Part shown: one piece after another, positions 1-7,525 of the stretch | Numbering within the stretch: position 1 is the first letter of the stretch | Layout: each line of letters opens with the position of its first letter | Assembly (NCBI RefSeq): GCF_016820635.1 | Contig: NZ_WSFU01000086.1 | Coordinates: 1-32,881 of the forward strand | DNA from: Anaeromonas gelatinilytica | Lineage (GTDB): Bacteria; Bacillota; Clostridia; Tissierellales; SIT17 | Reading direction: 5' to 3' | Length of the DNA stretch: 32,881 nt | Program-made: the position numbers and the translations under genes | The notes under the pieces: model-generated | Told to the model about the DNA's origin: nothing | What the model saw: the letters and a program-made list of their open reading frames with translations, nothing else | Database searches by the model: none

Positions 1-57
1 ACCTTTCCATACAAGGACTTTCACCTTGCCAGTAATGCCAAGCTTTGCTTGGCGCAC
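1..57 (-). mobile_element. Probable 5' end of a group II intron, running off the window
   Basis: Read on the minus strand from position 57, the sequence begins GTGCGCC, which matches the group II intron 5' consensus GTGYG. It then forms a 7-bp hairpin GCCAAGC/GCTTGGC with an AAA loop. A second hairpin CAAGG/CCTTG follows, enclosing TGAAAGT; the string GGTGAAAGTCC is common in the domain I region of bacterial group II introns. The putative 5' splice junction falls right after ACGTTA, inside the outer end of the attC-like site at 56-169. The intron body and its reverse transcriptase would lie to the left of the window. Only 57 nt are visible, so the call is tentative. Confidence 0.5.
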
Positions 58-169
58 TAACGTCTCGTATTTCCGACGTCTCTGAACCGGACCCTCGGAG
101 CCCTTCTCCCTTGCGATGCTCGCACCCGATGAAGAAATGTACGTAGCGAACGGAAATATTTTGTTATAT
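56..169 (-). repeat. attC-like palindrome A (integron cassette site candidate)
   Basis: This imperfect palindrome starts 43 nt after the stop of the nucleotidyltransferase gene. Arms TATTTCCG (68-75) and CGGAAATA (151-158) pair, as do ACGT (76-79) and ACGT (141-144), with AGCGAA (145-150) bulged on one side. Outer ends in the gene direction are ATATAAC and ACGTTAG, close to the attC R''/R' boxes (RYYYAAC and GTTRRRY). The centre is GC-rich compared with its surroundings. It is closely related to the site at 32074-32192: both share GTAGCGAACGGAAATAT and CGACGTCTCTGA. The right-hand outer box may have been altered by the adjoining intron. Confidence 0.55.
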
Positions 170-211
170 GATGGTTTGAGCAACTCTTCGAAGTCAAATT
201 AGCAACTATTT

Positions 212-985
212 TTATTCAAACAATAAGCTTATTACCGCTTCTTTTTCCTCAGAAATTACAGTTCCTCCTGGTGACAAGTGAAGTAATATCTCTTCTTTTT
301 TCCACAATCCTCCGATTGGTTTAATAATTCGGTTAGCACATTTTTTTAATATCTCAAATTGCTCACTTAAATTATCTGTAATGTACATTTGATTTATCAA
401 TTCATACAATTCATAATCAGAATCTTTAATGTAGTTTAAATGTACTTTGGACTTGCCTACCTCTAAATTATTTATTCTCGCATAGCATTGCAAGTACCAA
501 TCAAATGAAGAAAATATGAAAAATCTGGAATAAAGTTTGTCCTTATAAAGTCGATGTTCTAACTTATCTAATATATGTTGGAATGTAAATCTAAATAAAT
601 GTTTTTCAAATTCAGATAATTCTTCAGGCAATTTCCATTTGGAATTAATTCTTTCTAAAATATTCTTAGTAATACCATCCCTATCAAAAAGTATTTTACA
701 ATTTAAATGGACCAAGAAAAAAGGATCTCTTGGGCTATCTGTTAAAAAGTCTTCTACAGATAATATCATGCAATCTGTAGGTATTCCTGCAACATGAAAA
801 TGCACCCCAGTAAAGTTTTTAGATATTGATTTATTAAGAATAACCGTTAAGTCATAATCTCCTCCAACTTCCATGTTAGAAAATGTTCTTCCTCCATATT
901 CAACAATCCCCACAACTTGCTCTTTCCTTTTCAAATGGTCGATTAGACTTATTATATCAGTAAAAGAATTTTTAATATCCATCAT
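212..985 (-). CDS. Nucleotidyltransferase domain protein
   Basis: A protein of about 257 aa with the DNA polymerase beta-type nucleotidyltransferase signature near the N-terminus: YGGRTF followed by GGDYDL at about residues 30-46, where the D-x-D pair would bind metal. The C-terminal half is helical, as in aminoglycoside and other small-molecule nucleotidyltransferases. The substrate cannot be told. The start is placed at the ATG at 985, because the upstream in-frame ATG (997) lies at the start of the GGAGG ribosome binding site itself; the next ATG, at 982, is equally possible. It stands alone and is followed by an attC-like palindrome, as a cassette gene would be. Confidence 0.72.
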   Translation of the reverse strand: MMDIKNSFTDIISLIDHLKRKEQVVGIVEYGGRTFSNMEVGGDYDLTVILNKSISKNFTGVHFHVAGIPTDCMILSVEDFLTDSPRDPFFLVHLNCKILFDRDGITKNILERINSKWKLPEELSEFEKHLFRFTFQHILDKLEHRLYKDKLYSRFFIFSSFDWYLQCYARINNLEVGKSKVHLNYIKDSDYELYELINQMYITDNLSEQFEILKKCANRIIKPIGGLWKKEEILLHLSPGGTVISEEKEAVISLLFE

Positions 986-1084
986 TTTTTCCTCCATCTT
1001 AATAGTAAACTATCTTATTAAATAATTGGATAAAGTATTTCTACAAAACATTGTTCATAGTTGCTCGAACTTTGATATAACTAT

Positions 1085-1400
1085 TGCATTTACGAACCAT
1101 AATTCGTCTTTTATCCCAATATGGGAGGATTTGCGAACTATGGTTCGTGAATATTTACTTATGTATGCATGCTTATTTCATTAATTTATCTAAAATCAAT
1201 TCCACATTCTGTTGAAAAGTTACCTTCTTTTTCTCCCAAAAGCAGCCAATTTTATAATCTTTATACCATAACATATTTTCTTAAGATATTTAAAACAATC
1301 TTAAAAAGTATAGTACATCTATCTTTCCTTCTTATTTCTACAAACTTTTTCCATTTCCTTTATTTTTTATAAAAAATTCAGAAAGCTTAAATTTAATATA
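1085..1400. repeat. Dispersed intergenic repeat, copy 1, with a nested inverted repeat
   Basis: Fills most of the gap between the nucleotidyltransferase and the YjiH gene. Two blocks recur at 13892-14016: one near 1085-1120 (ending CCAATAT) and one at 1332-1392 (TTATTTCTACAAA, TTTCCTTTATTTTTT and AAAATTCAGAA). The second block recurs again at 16865-16920. Within this copy, arms 1092-1106 and 1134-1148 (ACGAACCAT / ATGGTTCGT, 14 of 15 paired) enclose a smaller palindrome CCCAATATGGG (1115-1125). I see no convincing gene here; a 67-codon plus-strand frame overlaps the repeat and lacks a ribosome binding site. Confidence 0.55.
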
Positions 1401-1421
1401 AATCTATTCATTTATTTATCT

Positions 1422-1455
1422 AATAAAAGCTAACCTCCTTAGATTAGCTTTTATT
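1422..1455 (-). terminator. Rho-independent terminator of the YjiH gene
   Basis: A 12-bp perfect stem AATAAAAGCTAA / TTAGCTTTTATT with a 10-nt loop begins 1 nt after the stop codon at 1457. On the minus strand the second arm ends in a T-rich stretch. Confidence 0.8.
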
Positions 1456-1456
1456 A

Positions 1457-2776
1457 TTAAAATATTAAGTGTAATATTGGTACTGCTATTAATATAGTTA
1501 ATATAATTCTTTCCATCCATATTATAATAAAATCTTTAAAATTTAATGGTATCTCTGTTGCCATTATACATGGTATTGAGGCTGAAAAGAATAGTACTTC
1601 TGATACACTTACAATACCTATAAAAAACTTTGTAATTATATCAGCTTCTGTCACTAACATTGCTGGTAAAAACATTTCAGCTATACTCAAAGCACTAGCT
1701 TTAGCTGCTAATAATGGCTCTGGTAATCTAGTTAATAAAGTAAATGGATAGAATATATAGCCTACAATATCAAATAATGGCGTATATTCTGCTAAAACTA
1801 ATCCTAATACTCCTACAGACATAAGAGTTGGTCCAATTGATAATGCTAACTTTACACCTGCCTTTAAATTGATAATAATACTTTCTAATAATGTAGGTGC
1901 ATTATCAAAAACCTTCATTCCCTCTTCATAAGCAATTTTAAATCTATTTCCTGTGACTACTTTTTCAACATCTCCCTTTTGTCCTTTATAATATGAATCA
2001 GTTTTTTTACTTAATGGATAAATTCTTGTCGTTATAGCAGTTACTATAAATGTTATTACTAATGTAAGCCAAAAATATAGTAACCAATTATCCATAAGCC
2101 CTAATGTATTTGCTACTATAACCATAAATGTTGCTGATACCGTTGAAAATCCTGTAGCTATAATTGCTGCTTCCTTGCCAGTATATTTTCCTTCTGTATA
2201 AACTTTATTGGTAATTAAGAGTCCTAATGAATAACTTCCTACAAAAGATGCCACTGCATCTATTGAAGATCTGCCTGGTGTCTTCCAGACTGGTCTCATA
2301 ATAACTTGCATGAAAACCCCTATAAATTCCATCAGTCCATAGTTAACTAAGAATGCTAAAAATATCGATCCAATTGGAACTATAGTGGTTACTGGTATAA
2401 CTATCTTTTCATAAACAAATGGAATTACATCTGGCTTAAGTAACTGTTTAGGTCCCATATTAAAAATTGCCATAAATATAAATACAATACCTGCTAATTT
2501 CAAAATTGAAAATATTGTTGTAGCTCTGTCTTTATTCCATGTTTTATTGATAAATGGAAGTATACCACCTATAGTTACTATTAATCCAGCATAAACTGGA
2601 CCAAAATACGGAATAGATTTTATATAATTAACAATGTGATCTAATGGTATAGAGTTATTTCCCTTTATTGTAATAGTTGTAAAAAACATAAAGATCCCAA
2701 TTAATGCATATAAAATGAATTTAAATACTTTTATAACACTCCTTCCACTTTTATTAGTATCATTTATTTTTTTCAT
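1457..2776 (-). CDS. YjiH family membrane protein with nucleoside-recognition (Gate) domain
   Basis: A 439-aa polytopic membrane protein with about ten hydrophobic segments. Conserved stretches such as KTPGRSSIDAVASFVGSYS and the segment around VTEADIITKFFIGIVSVSEV match the YjiH / nucleoside-recognition Gate-domain family, whose substrate is uncertain in most bacteria. The start at 2776 has GAGAGGTGA at good spacing. It has its own terminator and no co-directional partner close by, so it is a single-gene unit. Probably a transporter or a membrane factor of solute transport; the specific substrate is not inferable. Confidence 0.78.
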   Translation of the reverse strand: MKKINDTNKSGRSVIKVFKFILYALIGIFMFFTTITIKGNNSIPLDHIVNYIKSIPYFGPVYAGLIVTIGGILPFINKTWNKDRATTIFSILKLAGIVFIFMAIFNMGPKQLLKPDVIPFVYEKIVIPVTTIVPIGSIFLAFLVNYGLMEFIGVFMQVIMRPVWKTPGRSSIDAVASFVGSYSLGLLITNKVYTEGKYTGKEAAIIATGFSTVSATFMVIVANTLGLMDNWLLYFWLTLVITFIVTAITTRIYPLSKKTDSYYKGQKGDVEKVVTGNRFKIAYEEGMKVFDNAPTLLESIIINLKAGVKLALSIGPTLMSVGVLGLVLAEYTPLFDIVGYIFYPFTLLTRLPEPLLAAKASALSIAEMFLPAMLVTEADIITKFFIGIVSVSEVLFFSASIPCIMATEIPLNFKDFIIIWMERIILTILIAVPILHLIF

Positions 2777-2999
2777 AGAATCACCTCTCTTATATTGTTT
2801 ATAACCTTTTGAACATCTTATAATCTATACCGAATTGGAATTTTGAATTTTCTGTATATTTTATTTAAAATTTAGCATATTATATACCCATATTCTTTGA
2901 AAAAAATCAGATATTTTAATGATTAATTCTTTACTCATAAATATTCACTTTTTTAATAACTATCGAAATTTATTAGTAATAACAATTACAGTTTGTTTG

Positions 3000-3680
3000 T
3001 TATATAAATGGTGTATCGTTTAATTTACTATAGGCTTTATTTTTCAAAGCTTGGATTCTCCATGAAATACTTCCCATAAAAGTATATAGCCATTTACTAG
3101 GTAAAAGTGGCTTTGCCATATATTCAATAGCCTTTTCAGAAATTTTTTCGTCTTTAATTATAGACTCACTTACTAAATCTAATGATTTTTTTACATTAGT
3201 AACCATACCTCCTAATTTATCTAAAGATTTTCCGCTAATAGCTCCTCCCATACCTAAAGATAATCCTCCAATCCACTGCATTCCTGTTTCCAAGGCAAAC
3301 TGTTCACAAGTAGCAAGAGCATATCTATTGTGACTTGCTTCTGGAAAACCACAATTAACTATAGCAATTAACTTCTGTGTTCTTTCCTGCTGTTTCTCAG
3401 ATATATTTTCTGCAATTAACTCAAAAGTTCTTATTACAGGAGCCGGAAGGGTATCAACATAAAGAGGAAAAGCAAGTAATATTAAATCCACATTTTCAAT
3501 CTTATCAAGCAATTGTTCTCTTTTACTTTGTGATTTTAATTGTGAATGTATATGTAATACTTCTGTTTTAAAATTTTGCTCTTCAAGCTTTTTTAAAATA
3601 TAATTACCTAGTACTGATGATGTACTATATACACCTCTAGGACTACCTATTAATAAAATTACTTTTCTTGTATTATTCAT
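3000..3680 (-). CDS. NAD(P)H-dependent flavodoxin-fold oxidoreductase
   Basis: About 226 aa. The N-terminus VILLIGSPRGVYSTSSVLGNY is the phosphate-binding loop of the flavodoxin / NADPH-dependent FMN reductase fold. LLAFPLYVDTLPAPV is the second conserved flavin-contact segment. It lacks the CxxC cluster of its upstream partner. The ATG at 3680 overlaps the stop region of the preceding oxidoreductase gene by 8 nt, so the two are translationally coupled. A GTG at 3689 is also possible but has no better ribosome binding site. Probably an FMN protein that reduces a small molecule; the substrate is unknown. Confidence 0.75.
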   Translation of the reverse strand: MNNTRKVILLIGSPRGVYSTSSVLGNYILKKLEEQNFKTEVLHIHSQLKSQSKREQLLDKIENVDLILLAFPLYVDTLPAPVIRTFELIAENISEKQQERTQKLIAIVNCGFPEASHNRYALATCEQFALETGMQWIGGLSLGMGGAISGKSLDKLGGMVTNVKKSLDLVSESIIKDEKISEKAIEYMAKPLLPSKWLYTFMGSISWRIQALKNKAYSKLNDTPFI

Positions 3681-4251
3681 TTTTATCACTCACTCTATTT
3701 AAAAGATTATTTATTCCTTGTTGTATGTGATCTATATCTTTATTTTTGACAAAAACCTCACTTGCATAGTTTGGAGAATGTAAATTAATACTATTTCTTT
3801 TAATTAAATCATTAAACAATTCTACTTGTTCCTTCTCAAATTCTGACATTACTCCTATTCCTAAAATTGAAGGATACTCTTTATAACGTGGTTTATGATG
3901 TATCTCTCCATCAACTTTTATAAAGAAAGGGGAAATTAAAGGAATCATTCTATCAAGTGCTTTCTTAAGCTGATATGAATAACCTCCAAAAACTACTGGA
4001 GTTAAATAAATTATTAAATCTGAATTTATAAACATAGTTGCTATCTTATGAGCATAATCATCTATAACACAAATACCGGGTTTTTTTATCCAACACCCAA
4101 AACAACCTATACAATCAGCAATTTTTTCCTCATACAATATAACAGTATTAACTTCATAATCTCTATTTTCAAGTTCTTTTATAATAATTTTTGAATATTT
4201 ATTTAAAGAAGCTTTATTATCTTTTTCTCCATTAAGTATCAAAGCTTTCAT
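3673..4251 (-). CDS. Flavodoxin family protein with cysteine cluster (iron-sulfur flavoprotein-like)
   Basis: 192 aa, beginning MKALILNGEKDNKASLNKYS, the flavin phosphate-binding loop. CIGCFGCWIKKPGIC (about residues 47-61) is the cysteine motif typical of the iron-sulfur-flavoprotein-like branch of NADPH-dependent FMN reductases. LTPVVFGGYSYQLKKALDR is the conserved second flavin segment. The start has GGAGGAAACT upstream. It forms a two-gene unit with the overlapping downstream oxidoreductase. The ribosome binding site region is fused to a fragment of an HD-hydrolase gene (4267-4335), so the original promoter may have been lost or replaced. Confidence 0.76.
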   Translation of the reverse strand: MKALILNGEKDNKASLNKYSKIIIKELENRDYEVNTVILYEEKIADCIGCFGCWIKKPGICVIDDYAHKIATMFINSDLIIYLTPVVFGGYSYQLKKALDRMIPLISPFFIKVDGEIHHKPRYKEYPSILGIGVMSEFEKEQVELFNDLIKRNSINLHSPNYASEVFVKNKDIDHIQQGINNLLNRVSDKNE

Positions 4252-4266
4252 AGTTTCCTCCCTCTA

Positions 4267-4335
4267 TTATGATAAACTAAAAATTCATAACTATCTCTTT
4301 CTTCACCTGTGCATAGCTGTATTTAAGTCAGAGAG
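4267..4335 (-). pseudogene. 5' fragment of an HD-domain hydrolase gene
   Basis: The minus-strand translation contains TGEERDSYEFLVYHN, nearly identical to TGEIERDSYEFLVYHN at residues 15-30 of the intact HD hydrolase at 8733-9353. A short upstream part (LSDL) matches too, but in another frame. The rest of the gene is missing and the sequence passes directly into the ribosome binding site of the flavodoxin gene. It is a remnant of a second, related HD gene or of a partial duplication. Confidence 0.6.
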
Positions 4336-4381
4336 TCTATTTGTTAATGTAAATAGAAGCATTTTATTCAGGGTGTGAGGT

Positions 4382-4606
4382 TCACAATAAAACATATCCT
4401 ATTATATCCTTATTAATGGTTGCAACTAAACATAACTCAGGAATAAGTCCAGAATCACTCCTTACCTTATCAGCAAATTCCCATTCATTGAAATATTTAT
4501 TCTTACCTGGTCTATCAAAAGCCTTTTTTACAACACCTTTTATTTCATTTATAAGTAATATTACAGGATTATTATTATGAAGAAAGCCTAAAACTTCGGT
4601 AAACAT
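4382..4606 (-). pseudogene. Truncated GNAT acetyltransferase
   Basis: A 74-codon frame whose second half, EWEFADKVRSDSGLIPELC plus LVATINKDIIGYVLL, matches the first third of GNAT-family acetyltransferases. The family normally continues for about 100 more residues, including the acetyl-CoA loop Q/RxxGxG/A, which is absent here. The frame stops right after the third strand. The N-terminal residues do not look like a normal family start either. A further 26-codon open stretch lies just upstream (4611-4690). I read this as a decayed gene. Confidence 0.6.
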
Positions 4607-4708
4607 ATTACTTATAATTCCTTGCTTCTGATATTTTAGGTATTACTCCAGTTCCACAATCATATACAGTAATTTTACCTTTAATCATATTTCACTAAAT
4701 TAAAGTGT

Positions 4709-5284
4709 CTACAAATTATTACCCATTTTTTTTGCTTTACTTAAAATCTTTTTGGAAATGTTAGGATTTTTTTTAGTTCCTGGTTTCACAATTTTACCTA
4801 TTACTTTATATCCACCATAATGTAAAACTTCTTTTACGGCTCTAACTGCTCCTCGACTTTCAGATGCAATAAAATTAAATGGCCAAGGTGTCGTGCAAGA
4901 AACAACAATCACCGCCCTTTTCCCTTTTTGCTTTGCTATCGGCATACCATTTGGTTTTTCTCCCATAAAAACTGGAACATTACGCTCAAAGAGAACTTTT
5001 AATTGTGAAGTCATATTCCCCCAATAAGTTGGAGTTCCTATGACTAAAGCATCTACTTCTTTTATCTTTTTACCAATAATATGTGCATCGTCTTTAGGTA
5101 GTACACATTCTCCATCTGGTCTACATTTCATACATGCAATACAAGGTTCCATCTGCAAACTATATATATCAACCCATTCTATTTCATTGTTTTTTTCTCT
5201 TACACCTTCTGTTATCTTTTTTAATAATGTGGAAATTGTTCCACTTTTACGAGGACTACCATTTAATATAAGAACTTTACTCAT
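4709..5284 (-). CDS. Flavodoxin family NAD(P)H oxidoreductase
   Basis: 191 aa. MSKVLILNGSPRKSGTISTL is the flavin phosphate-binding loop. CIACMKCRPDGEC (about residues 48-60) is a cysteine motif, and VIGTPTYWGNMTSQLKVLFE is the second conserved flavin segment. It belongs to the NADPH-dependent FMN reductase / iron-sulfur-flavoprotein-like group. The start has AAGGTGAG upstream. The gene lies between the attC-like palindrome B and the truncated GNAT, so it stands alone. The inverted repeat at 5326-5355 sits in its promoter region and may be its control site. Confidence 0.78.
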   Translation of the reverse strand: MSKVLILNGSPRKSGTISTLLKKITEGVREKNNEIEWVDIYSLQMEPCIACMKCRPDGECVLPKDDAHIIGKKIKEVDALVIGTPTYWGNMTSQLKVLFERNVPVFMGEKPNGMPIAKQKGKRAVIVVSCTTPWPFNFIASESRGAVRAVKEVLHYGGYKVIGKIVKPGTKKNPNISKKILSKAKKMGNNL

Positions 5285-5325
5285 AGAATCTCACCTTCCC
5301 CATATCTTAGAATTAAACCCAAAGA

Positions 5326-5355
5326 TAATACCCCCTATTTGATATTGGGGTATTA
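5326..5355. promoter_or_regulatory. Inverted repeat upstream of the flavodoxin gene
   Basis: Perfect 9-bp arms TAATACCCC (5326-5334) and GGGGTATTA (5347-5355) flank a 12-nt spacer, 42 nt upstream of the oxidoreductase start and touching the end of palindrome B. There is no T-tract on the minus strand, so an operator is as likely as a hairpin. The regulator is unknown. Confidence 0.4.
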
Positions 5356-5451
5356 CCTAACATTTTCATATTGCCGACGTTCGCTCTGACCCACAACTTC
5401 ATTTCTAAAAAAAATGAGTGTGCAAAATGGCCGGCAATATAATGTTAAGTA
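5354..5451 (-). repeat. attC-like palindrome B (best-formed)
   Basis: Twenty nucleotides at 5432-5451 pair with 5354-5376 at 19 positions, leaving TTC (5365-5367) bulged. The inner arms are ATATTGCCG / CGGCAATAT and the outer arms are TACCTAACATT / AATGTTAAGTA. In the gene direction the outer boxes read ACTTAAC and GTTAGGT, exact matches to RYYYAAC and GTTRRRY. The centre can form a further hairpin (CACAACTTCATTT with AAATGAGTGTG). The site starts 32 nt after the MerR gene stop. This fits an integron attC with an asymmetric bulge. A generic palindromic repeat is the alternative. Confidence 0.6.
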
Positions 5452-5483
5452 TGTTACACATGGAAAATATCACTAACTATCTT

Positions 5484-6203
5484 TTAGTCTCGAAAGGTAT
5501 CTTTAAACCATCCTTTATGACCACAATTAGAACACTTTAAATATTTACTATTTATAGTCCCATTTGGTGAAATAAGGTCTTTCAAAAAACTAATCGAAAA
5601 TTTTTCATGACAATTTGGACATACATATGCATTGACTTCAGAATGATAATAAATTAATCCTATCAATAATATTAAGGATATTCCAAGCATAATAATTTTA
5701 ATAATACCACCCATTGAAAATGCAACTTTAAATCCTACTATTAATAATAAGGCATAGCAACCTAAGAAAATATACGTCATTATATCAGTCTTTTTATGAT
5801 GATTTTTCTTCACTAATAAGTCATCCATTTCTTCAATACTCTCGACATTTACTTTTCCTGTTTCTTTAATTTGTTCTAAAATGGCATTTAATCGTTCTTT
5901 AGTTTGTTGCAATGCCTGAATATCTTCATGAATTTTTTCTTGTTGATTTAGTATGGTATCATATAATAAATCATACGTGTTTTCAGAACCTGCCAATGTT
6001 TTTATTTCATTTAAAGTAAATCCCAGTGCTTTGTAAAGACAAATACAACGAAATCTATTCAAGTCATCTTCTGAATAAATTCTTCTTCCCCCCTCACTTA
6101 ATTCGGATGGTTTAATAATGCCTTTCTTATCATAATATTGGACTGTTCGAGTACTTACATTACATAATTTTGCAAGTTCTCCTGTTGAAAATGTCTTTTT
6201 CAT
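5484..6203 (-). CDS. MerR family regulator with membrane segments and zinc ribbon
   Basis: 239 aa. Residues 1-70 are a MerR winged helix-turn-helix (TGELAKLCNVSTRTVQYYDK, then SEGGRRIYSEDDLNRF). Residues about 80-130 form the coiled-coil dimerization helix. Two hydrophobic segments follow at about 140-185. The C-terminus has a zinc-ribbon-like CPNCHEKF ... CSNCGHKGW pair. This membrane-plus-zinc-ribbon tail is unusual for MerR proteins, which normally end in a small effector domain. The start has GAGGTGA. Its promoter carries the typical MerR arrangement (6223-6266), so it probably regulates itself. The effector is unknown. Confidence 0.8.
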   Translation of the reverse strand: MKKTFSTGELAKLCNVSTRTVQYYDKKGIIKPSELSEGGRRIYSEDDLNRFRCICLYKALGFTLNEIKTLAGSENTYDLLYDTILNQQEKIHEDIQALQQTKERLNAILEQIKETGKVNVESIEEMDDLLVKKNHHKKTDIMTYIFLGCYALLLIVGFKVAFSMGGIIKIIMLGISLILLIGLIYYHSEVNAYVCPNCHEKFSISFLKDLISPNGTINSKYLKCSNCGHKGWFKDTFRD

Positions 6204-6222
6204 ATTTAATCACCTCAACTCT

Positions 6223-6266
6223 ATAATAAAGCATTACCTTACGTAATAAGCAATACCTTACGTAAC
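6223..6266 (-). promoter_or_regulatory. MerR-type promoter with 19-bp spacer and repeated operator
   Basis: On the minus strand TTGCTT (6248-6253) and TATTAT (6223-6228) are separated by 19 bp, the long spacer typical of MerR-activated promoters. The spacer contains ATTACGTAAGGTAAT. The same motif occurs a second time just upstream of the -35 (252-266 of the 6000s), with a 19-bp period. The motif resembles the ACGTnACGT-type operators of TipA/BmrR-like regulators. Autoregulation by the MerR gene at 5484-6203 is the natural reading. Confidence 0.65.
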
Positions 6267-6321
6267 GTGATTTTATTAAAAAAGTATTATATACAACGAT
6301 TTTAAAATAGTATATAATATC

Positions 6322-6388
6322 ACCCAACTTTTACGTATCCCAAACATTTTCCAAGTAGTTCATGAACTTGGAAAATATGTAGTTAAAA
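6322..6388 (-). repeat. Palindrome downstream of the glycosylase gene, possible short attC-like site
   Basis: Perfect 11-bp arms ATTTTCCAAGT (6346-6356) and ACTTGGAAAAT (6366-6376) flank a 9-nt loop. Outer boxes in the gene direction are TTTTAAC and GTTGGGT. The second matches GTTRRRY exactly and the first misses one position. The spacer between the inner arm and the GTTGGGT box is long for an attC, and the site is about 170 nt from the gene, so the assignment is weak. It is not followed by a T-tract, so it is not an ordinary terminator. Confidence 0.35.
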
Positions 6389-6560
6389 TTATATGTTATA
6401 ATTTCTTATTCATTACAAGATTAAATATGAATGAAGTTGTCCTATTAAAACTCTCTTTTTTTCTTGCTTCTTTATTATTAGTTGCACTTCAATAGCCAAT
6501 TACATTTATTTCCATGTTTTCACTAAATAATTCTATATAACAATATATATTATTTAGCCT

Positions 6561-7388
6561 TCATTCTATTTGACACCCTTCACAATAATATATACTTCCA
6601 CCCATATAAGCTTTTTTTATGATATTTCCTCCACAAGCCATACATGGCTCTTTTAAAGTTTTTCTACTTAATTTAGTGACATAACCACCTGAGCATCCAA
6701 ACAAATCCTTTTCTGTATCTCTACCACCATTTATGACCATTTCACGCAATGTAAATTTAATAGCATGATATAGCCTTTCTATCTCTTCATCAGATAATGT
6801 TATTACTTTTCTTTTGGGATGAACTTTAGCATTAAATAAAATATCTTGCAATACTCCATTACCAAGTCCAGGTATACGCTGCTCAGTTGCTAAAACAGCC
6901 TTCACACTTTTTTTCTGCAAGCTTTCATCTAATATAATATTCTTATAATATTTAAAATCAAATTCCTCCGATAGTGGTGATGGTTTTTCCTTAGCTAATT
7001 GATAATAAATGTTATCAAATTCTTCACCTTCAAAACACCATATGCCACCATACATTTGGATAGTCGCAACAAGTACTGACTTGTCATCAAACTGTATGAG
7101 TAATTGATGTCTTTGTGGTAATTTTTCTCCTTTAATAAAATATCTCAAACTTATTCCTTCACCCAATAATAATTTTGTATCACCTAAAATAATTTCAATA
7201 AAGCCACCATATGCATGAGTTTTTTCAATGATCTTACTATTTAATTTAGAATTATAATCACGATGATCTCCAAAAAACCATGCAAACTTATGTGGTGTTT
7301 GATTTACAATAACATCTTCAATTCTTTTTCCATGTAATGTTTCAATAATTTGATGTGATAATACAATTGCTTCTGGTATCTCAATCAT
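6561..7388 (-). CDS. Fpg/Nei family DNA glycosylase-like protein
   Basis: 275 aa, the usual Fpg/Nei length. It has an N-terminal beta-sandwich domain, a helix-two-turn-helix region around EQRIPGLGNGVLQDILFNA, and a C-terminal zinc finger CMACGG ... YYCEGC. These enzymes cut oxidized bases from DNA and nick the strand. The N-terminus is MIEIPE rather than the canonical MPELPE: Glu3 is kept, but the catalytic proline at position 2 is isoleucine. Start and GGGGG ribosome binding site are clear, so this is not a mis-called start. I recall a Firmicutes subgroup that starts this way; activity may be altered. Confidence 0.82.
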   Translation of the reverse strand: MIEIPEAIVLSHQIIETLHGKRIEDVIVNQTPHKFAWFFGDHRDYNSKLNSKIIEKTHAYGGFIEIILGDTKLLLGEGISLRYFIKGEKLPQRHQLLIQFDDKSVLVATIQMYGGIWCFEGEEFDNIYYQLAKEKPSPLSEEFDFKYYKNIILDESLQKKSVKAVLATEQRIPGLGNGVLQDILFNAKVHPKRKVITLSDEEIERLYHAIKFTLREMVINGGRDTEKDLFGCSGGYVTKLSRKTLKEPCMACGGNIIKKAYMGGSIYYCEGCQIE

Positions 7389-7525
7389 ACATTTTGCCCC
7401 CTATATTCGATTCCATTTCAGAAAATATTCCTAAAATAATACTATTAATCTTATCTAAACTCTTAGATACTCTTACCTTAAGCATATAATAAGAGATATA
7501 ATATCTACATTTATTAGAATATTTC

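Noticed and set aside
1169-1372. Plus-strand open frame of 67 codons
   Set aside because: It overlaps the dispersed repeat, has no ribosome binding site and is low in sequence complexity.
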